51,794 nucleotides of DNA, taken from positions 1 through 51,794 of the IMG/VR virus record IMGVR_UViG_3300025000_002018; one strand, given 5' to 3'. How positions within the stretch are numbered: position 1 is the stretch's first letter; every line of letters starts with the position of its first letter. The position numbers were made by a program, and so were the translations under genes. Positions 49,407 through 51,794 of this stretch are shown in pieces. The DNA is from a virus. Under the pieces are notes generated by a model. The model worked only from the letters and a program-made list of their open reading frames with translations, did no database searches and was not told the DNA's origin.

Positions 49407-50294
49407 TTACTGTTTTAAATAAGTAATAATTTTATTTATATCTTTTATCCAAATTGTTGAAATATATGAGTCTGCTAAATCCTTTAGCCCTCGTAGGTTT
49501 TTATCGCTAACATTATCCATACTTTCAAATTCTGTAGGACAATCAAATTGAAATCTAAAATATTTTTCATTATCTAATAATTCAGATAAAATATCATGTG
49601 TTTTTGAAGTTATTCTATCCATAGTTTCAGGAATTAAATGTTTTGCAAAATCATCCCACCAAAACTTTGCAATATCTTTTTGAGACATTTTATCTACTAA
49701 AGTGCCAGTTCCTAAACTAACTACAAATAAATCTTCAAGTTTAGCATCAGTATGTTTTATAGTTTTTACTATCGCTAAGTCAGTTGGGTTTGAGGCATAT
49801 AGACCGCCATCAAAGCATCCTTCAGAAGCACTAAAAAATGTTTCTGCTGCGGATGATTTTCTTGTTGCTTGCCATAATTTTATTGATTTTGTTTCAAATG
49901 TTGAAAATATAACTCCTTGTCTATTTGACCAATCATCCGTAGGAATTAAAAGGTCAATTAAACAATCCCCAAAAGTTTTATCCCCAAAGGTATCTTTTAA
50001 AACATTCTCAATATTATTTGAATCATATTTTGGACAATGTGTTCCAATAGAATGAAACAAATCTTTTGAAAATATTTTTTTTATTTTATCGCCTATATAA
50101 AAACTTATAATATTTTCTACAGGTTCTCCTATTGAAAGTAATGCTGCTATTATTGCTCCTGTTGAAGTTCCAGCTATTACATCGAACATCTGATATATTT
50201 GTTTACCAGTTCTTTTTTCTAAAACATATAAAATACATAAAGGAATAAGACCTCTGCATCCTCCGCCATCAATAGATAATATTTTAGTAGTCAT
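49407..50294 (-). CDS. patatin-like phospholipase (CapV-like)
   Basis: A 295-residue patatin-family lipid acyl hydrolase. Oxyanion motif SIDGGGCRGLIPL (residues 7-19), nucleophile motif AGTSTG (Ser44) and catalytic DGG (Asp162) in SEGCFDGGLYASNP form the Ser-Asp dyad. Length and FFSASE match plant-type/CapV patatins that cleave membrane phospholipids. No signal peptide is seen. Its place among tail and membrane-protein genes suggests a role in lysis or in virion/membrane interaction (inference). Confidence 0.93.
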   Translation of the reverse strand: MTTKILSIDGGGCRGLIPLCILYVLEKRTGKQIYQMFDVIAGTSTGAIIAALLSIGEPVENIISFYIGDKIKKIFSKDLFHSIGTHCPKYDSNNIENVLKDTFGDKTFGDCLIDLLIPTDDWSNRQGVIFSTFETKSIKLWQATRKSSAAETFFSASEGCFDGGLYASNPTDLAIVKTIKHTDAKLEDLFVVSLGTGTLVDKMSQKDIAKFWWDDFAKHLIPETMDRITSKTHDILSELLDNEKYFRFQFDCPTEFESMDNVSDKNLRGLKDLADSYISTIWIKDINKIITYLKQ

Positions 50295-50307
50295 TTAATT
50301 TTCCTTA

Positions 50308-50949
50308 TTATATCTGTGGAGTATATTGTTCTATAATTGATTGAGCATACGCATCTTTTTCTTCTGGAGTCATATTAAATACTTGAATTACAAGTTCATC
50401 TGGAGCTGTTTTAATCATATTAGATATATTAACAATAGTTTGAGTTAAATTATTTACCGTATTAGTTAAGAAGGTATTTAATCTTAATAGTTCTTCTTCT
50501 GTTATAGGAACAAATTCATCTAAATAAGGCTCTTCAGCATGTGTTAAATGAACAAATCTTACATTAGTGACAATAATATTATTTTCATTATCTTTTAAAT
50601 CTTGAGGGATTGTATTTTTTACTACAATCCATTGATTTAAAGTAGAATCTTGTAAATCTGTTTCAATATTTATTGAACCATCTCCAGCTTTATTTATACT
50701 AACTATAAATTTTTCTTTTTTCTTTTCAAGTATTTTAGATGTTAGAAAATCTATTCCTTGAAGTTTTATTGCAGAAATGTCAAGTGGTTTTTCAACTACC
50801 ACTCCGTCAACAACAATTACTTCTTTGTCATATAACTCGATAGGAACTTCAATATAATCAGGATAGTAATTGTAAGCTATAAGATTTCCTTTTGTTGGTT
50901 GGAAATCAATGTTTATCTTTTGGTTTGTATTTATATTTATTATTTGCAT
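50308..50949 (-). CDS. putative tail protein (213 aa)
   Basis: Unrecognised. An N-terminal beta-rich part (IININTNQKINIDF, EVIVVDGVVVEKPLD) is followed by a helical C-terminal part with a Leu/Thr/Asn heptad-like stretch (LNTFLTNTVNNLTQTIVNIS) that could trimerise. The start follows the upstream adhesin stop by only a base, indicating co-expression with the tail genes. A role as a fibre connector or chaperone is possible. Confidence 0.6.
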   Translation of the reverse strand: MQIININTNQKINIDFQPTKGNLIAYNYYPDYIEVPIELYDKEVIVVDGVVVEKPLDISAIKLQGIDFLTSKILEKKKEKFIVSINKAGDGSINIETDLQDSTLNQWIVVKNTIPQDLKDNENNIIVTNVRFVHLTHAEEPYLDEFVPITEEELLRLNTFLTNTVNNLTQTIVNISNMIKTAPDELVIQVFNMTPEEKDAYAQSIIEQYTPQI

Positions 50950-51794
50950 CTAAAAACCCCTCTTTGCATTGACTTGTAAATCCCATTTGCTTTCAACTAA
51001 AGCCCCTAATGCTCCAGTAGATTTTGCAAATGCCACCAACCCAGTGGCATTACAGGCATATAATATGGTATTATCTGATGCAGAACCAATTCCTAGCTGT
51101 GATGTAGATGTTGCGTAAGATTGGGGATTGTACAAAACATCACCAACTGACCAACCTTGGTCAGCATCTTTACAGGTGCATATAGTTGAAAATTGTTGCA
51201 AAGTCTTTTCAGTTCCTAAGTTATGTATAATTGAAGTTATTGATGCTGCTGAAGGATGTGTAATTTTAGAAGTAATTACCTCACCATTAAAAGCATAACT
51301 GATTGGTGTTCCAAGAGTTGTTGACTTTGTAACTTCACCGATTTTAACAAACTGTTTGTCTGTCCATTCAGAGCCATTAAACAATTGAGGTATTAGTGGA
51401 TTTTGATTTATAAGTAAATTTAAATCACCATTGGCTGAAGTTGTGGGTAAAACATATTCTTCTGTTATATTTCCACCTTCATAAGTCACAGGATACCAAA
51501 ATTTAACTTCGTTCATTATAGCATATCCCTGCGAATATCCACCAACAAGGTTCGCTTGAGGACGAATAGAATAGTAAGAATACGCAGTCGTATTTGGAAT
51601 AATAATAACAGGATTAGTTCTAAAATCTGCACTATAGCTAGATAATAAAACTGTCCATGTTGTTCCATCATTAGAGCCAGACACAGTAACTCTGCTCATA
51701 CCACAATAAACAGTAGGATTTGAATTTGAATATATTTGTACTTTATTTAAAATTATTGGTGTAGAGCAAGATATTCGCATATAGTTTGCAATAG
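50950..51794 (-). CDS. tail adhesin with discoidin (F5/8 C)-like domain, 5' end outside window
   Basis: At least 281 residues; the frame is open to the window edge, so the true start lies to the right. The visible N-terminal part (KVQIYSNSNPTVYCGMSRVT then SGSNDGTTWTVLLS) is the pattern of F5/8 type C carbohydrate-binding domains. Later parts (GSEWTDKQFVKIGEV, WSVGDVLYNPQ, WDLQVNAKRGF) resemble phage tail proteins. It probably contributes to surface-sugar binding. Composition is richer in GC than the replication genes. Confidence 0.72.
   Translation of the reverse strand, partial: IANYMRISCSTPIILNKVQIYSNSNPTVYCGMSRVTVSGSNDGTTWTVLLSSYSADFRTNPVIIIPNTTAYSYYSIRPQANLVGGYSQGYAIMNEVKFWYPVTYEGGNITEEYVLPTTSANGDLNLLINQNPLIPQLFNGSEWTDKQFVKIGEVTKSTTLGTPISYAFNGEVITSKITHPSAASITSIIHNLGTEKTLQQFSTICTCKDADQGWSVGDVLYNPQSYATSTSQLGIGSASDNTILYACNATGLVAFAKSTGALGALVESKWDLQVNAKRGF

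Noticed and set aside
49702-50055. Plus-strand open frame of 117 codons.
   Set aside because: Antisense to the patatin gene, whose catalytic motifs are intact; nothing protein-like in the translation.
1-51794. Possible alternative genetic code (TAG or TGA reassigned), as in some gut phages.
   Set aside because: TAA, TAG and TGA all end well-placed genes (TGA at the sigma factor and at 25525, TAG at 26231), and large enzymes are uninterrupted.
1-51794. CRISPR arrays, tRNA genes, rRNA and insertion sequences.
   Set aside because: Looked for by eye; no regularly spaced repeat-spacer units, cloverleaf-like stretch or transposase was seen. A covariance search could still find a divergent tRNA.

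Overview
This window reads as part of the genome of a large, very AT-rich tailed bacteriophage, probably well over 100 kb in total. It carries virion adhesin genes next to a near-complete phage replisome (PolIII-type alpha subunit, split DnaB helicase, DnaG primase, SF1 helicase, ligase, a probable ssDNA-binding protein). Gene packing is dense, with ATGA and TAATG overlaps. There are four related homing-endonuclease genes and an intein, and no rRNA, tRNA or ribosomal protein gene was seen. The host is not identifiable. Clear Shine-Dalgarno sites (AAGGAG/GGAG) and TTGnnn-N16/17-(TGn)TATAAT promoters point to a low-GC host with sigma70/sigmaA-type promoters and argue against Bacteroidota. The heptose genes hint at a Gram-negative envelope. 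TAA, TAG and TGA all act as stops, so the code is standard.

Layout. (1) 1-21.2 kb, minus strand: dUTPase, a sigma factor, DnaE-type polymerase, CCA-adding enzyme, macro-domain protein, phosphoesterase, a ferredoxin/dNTP-pyrophosphohydrolase-like fusion, a RuvC-like nuclease beside an HNH nuclease, ATP-dependent ligase, a SpeD-like pyruvoyl enzyme, a nucleotidyltransferase, split DnaB, an SPFH membrane protein and a putative ssDNA-binding protein. (2) 21.25-21.69 kb: a divergent control region with a promoter on each strand, CTTGTA and TAGAAC repeats, a perfect 20-nt inverted repeat and palindromes; it is a candidate origin or operator. (3) 21.7-28.1 kb, plus strand: thymidine kinase, intein-containing primase, UvrD-like helicase. 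(4) 28.1-37.2 kb, plus strand: a surface-glycan cassette with its own promoter, containing GDP-heptose pathway genes (gmhA, hddA, hddC), an epimerase, glycosyltransferases and methyltransferases. (5) 37.2-42.9 kb, plus strand: two PD-(D/E)XK-like nucleases, then a separately promoted operon of a PRPP-synthetase homologue, a nicotinamide phosphoribosyltransferase homologue and an amidohydrolase. The first two resemble the NAD+-rebuilding anti-defence pair NARP1. (6) 42.9-51.8 kb, minus strand: tail-fibre and tailspike genes, including a glycoside-hydrolase tailspike, and a patatin-like phospholipase. These have higher GC than the rest.

How the parts fit. Blocks 1-3 make and replicate DNA and supply nucleotides. 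Block 4 could alter cell-surface glycans or decorate phage components. Block 5 together with the macro-domain and CCA enzymes looks like a metabolic counter-defence layer, an inference from family knowledge. Block 6 is host recognition. Nine promoters found by eye share one architecture. Six genes are interrupted by one-base shifts at homopolymer runs. Two of the six breaks sit exactly on canonical -1 slippery heptamers (A AAA AAC and T TTT TTC). Programmed frameshifting, slippage and assembly error all need to be weighed.
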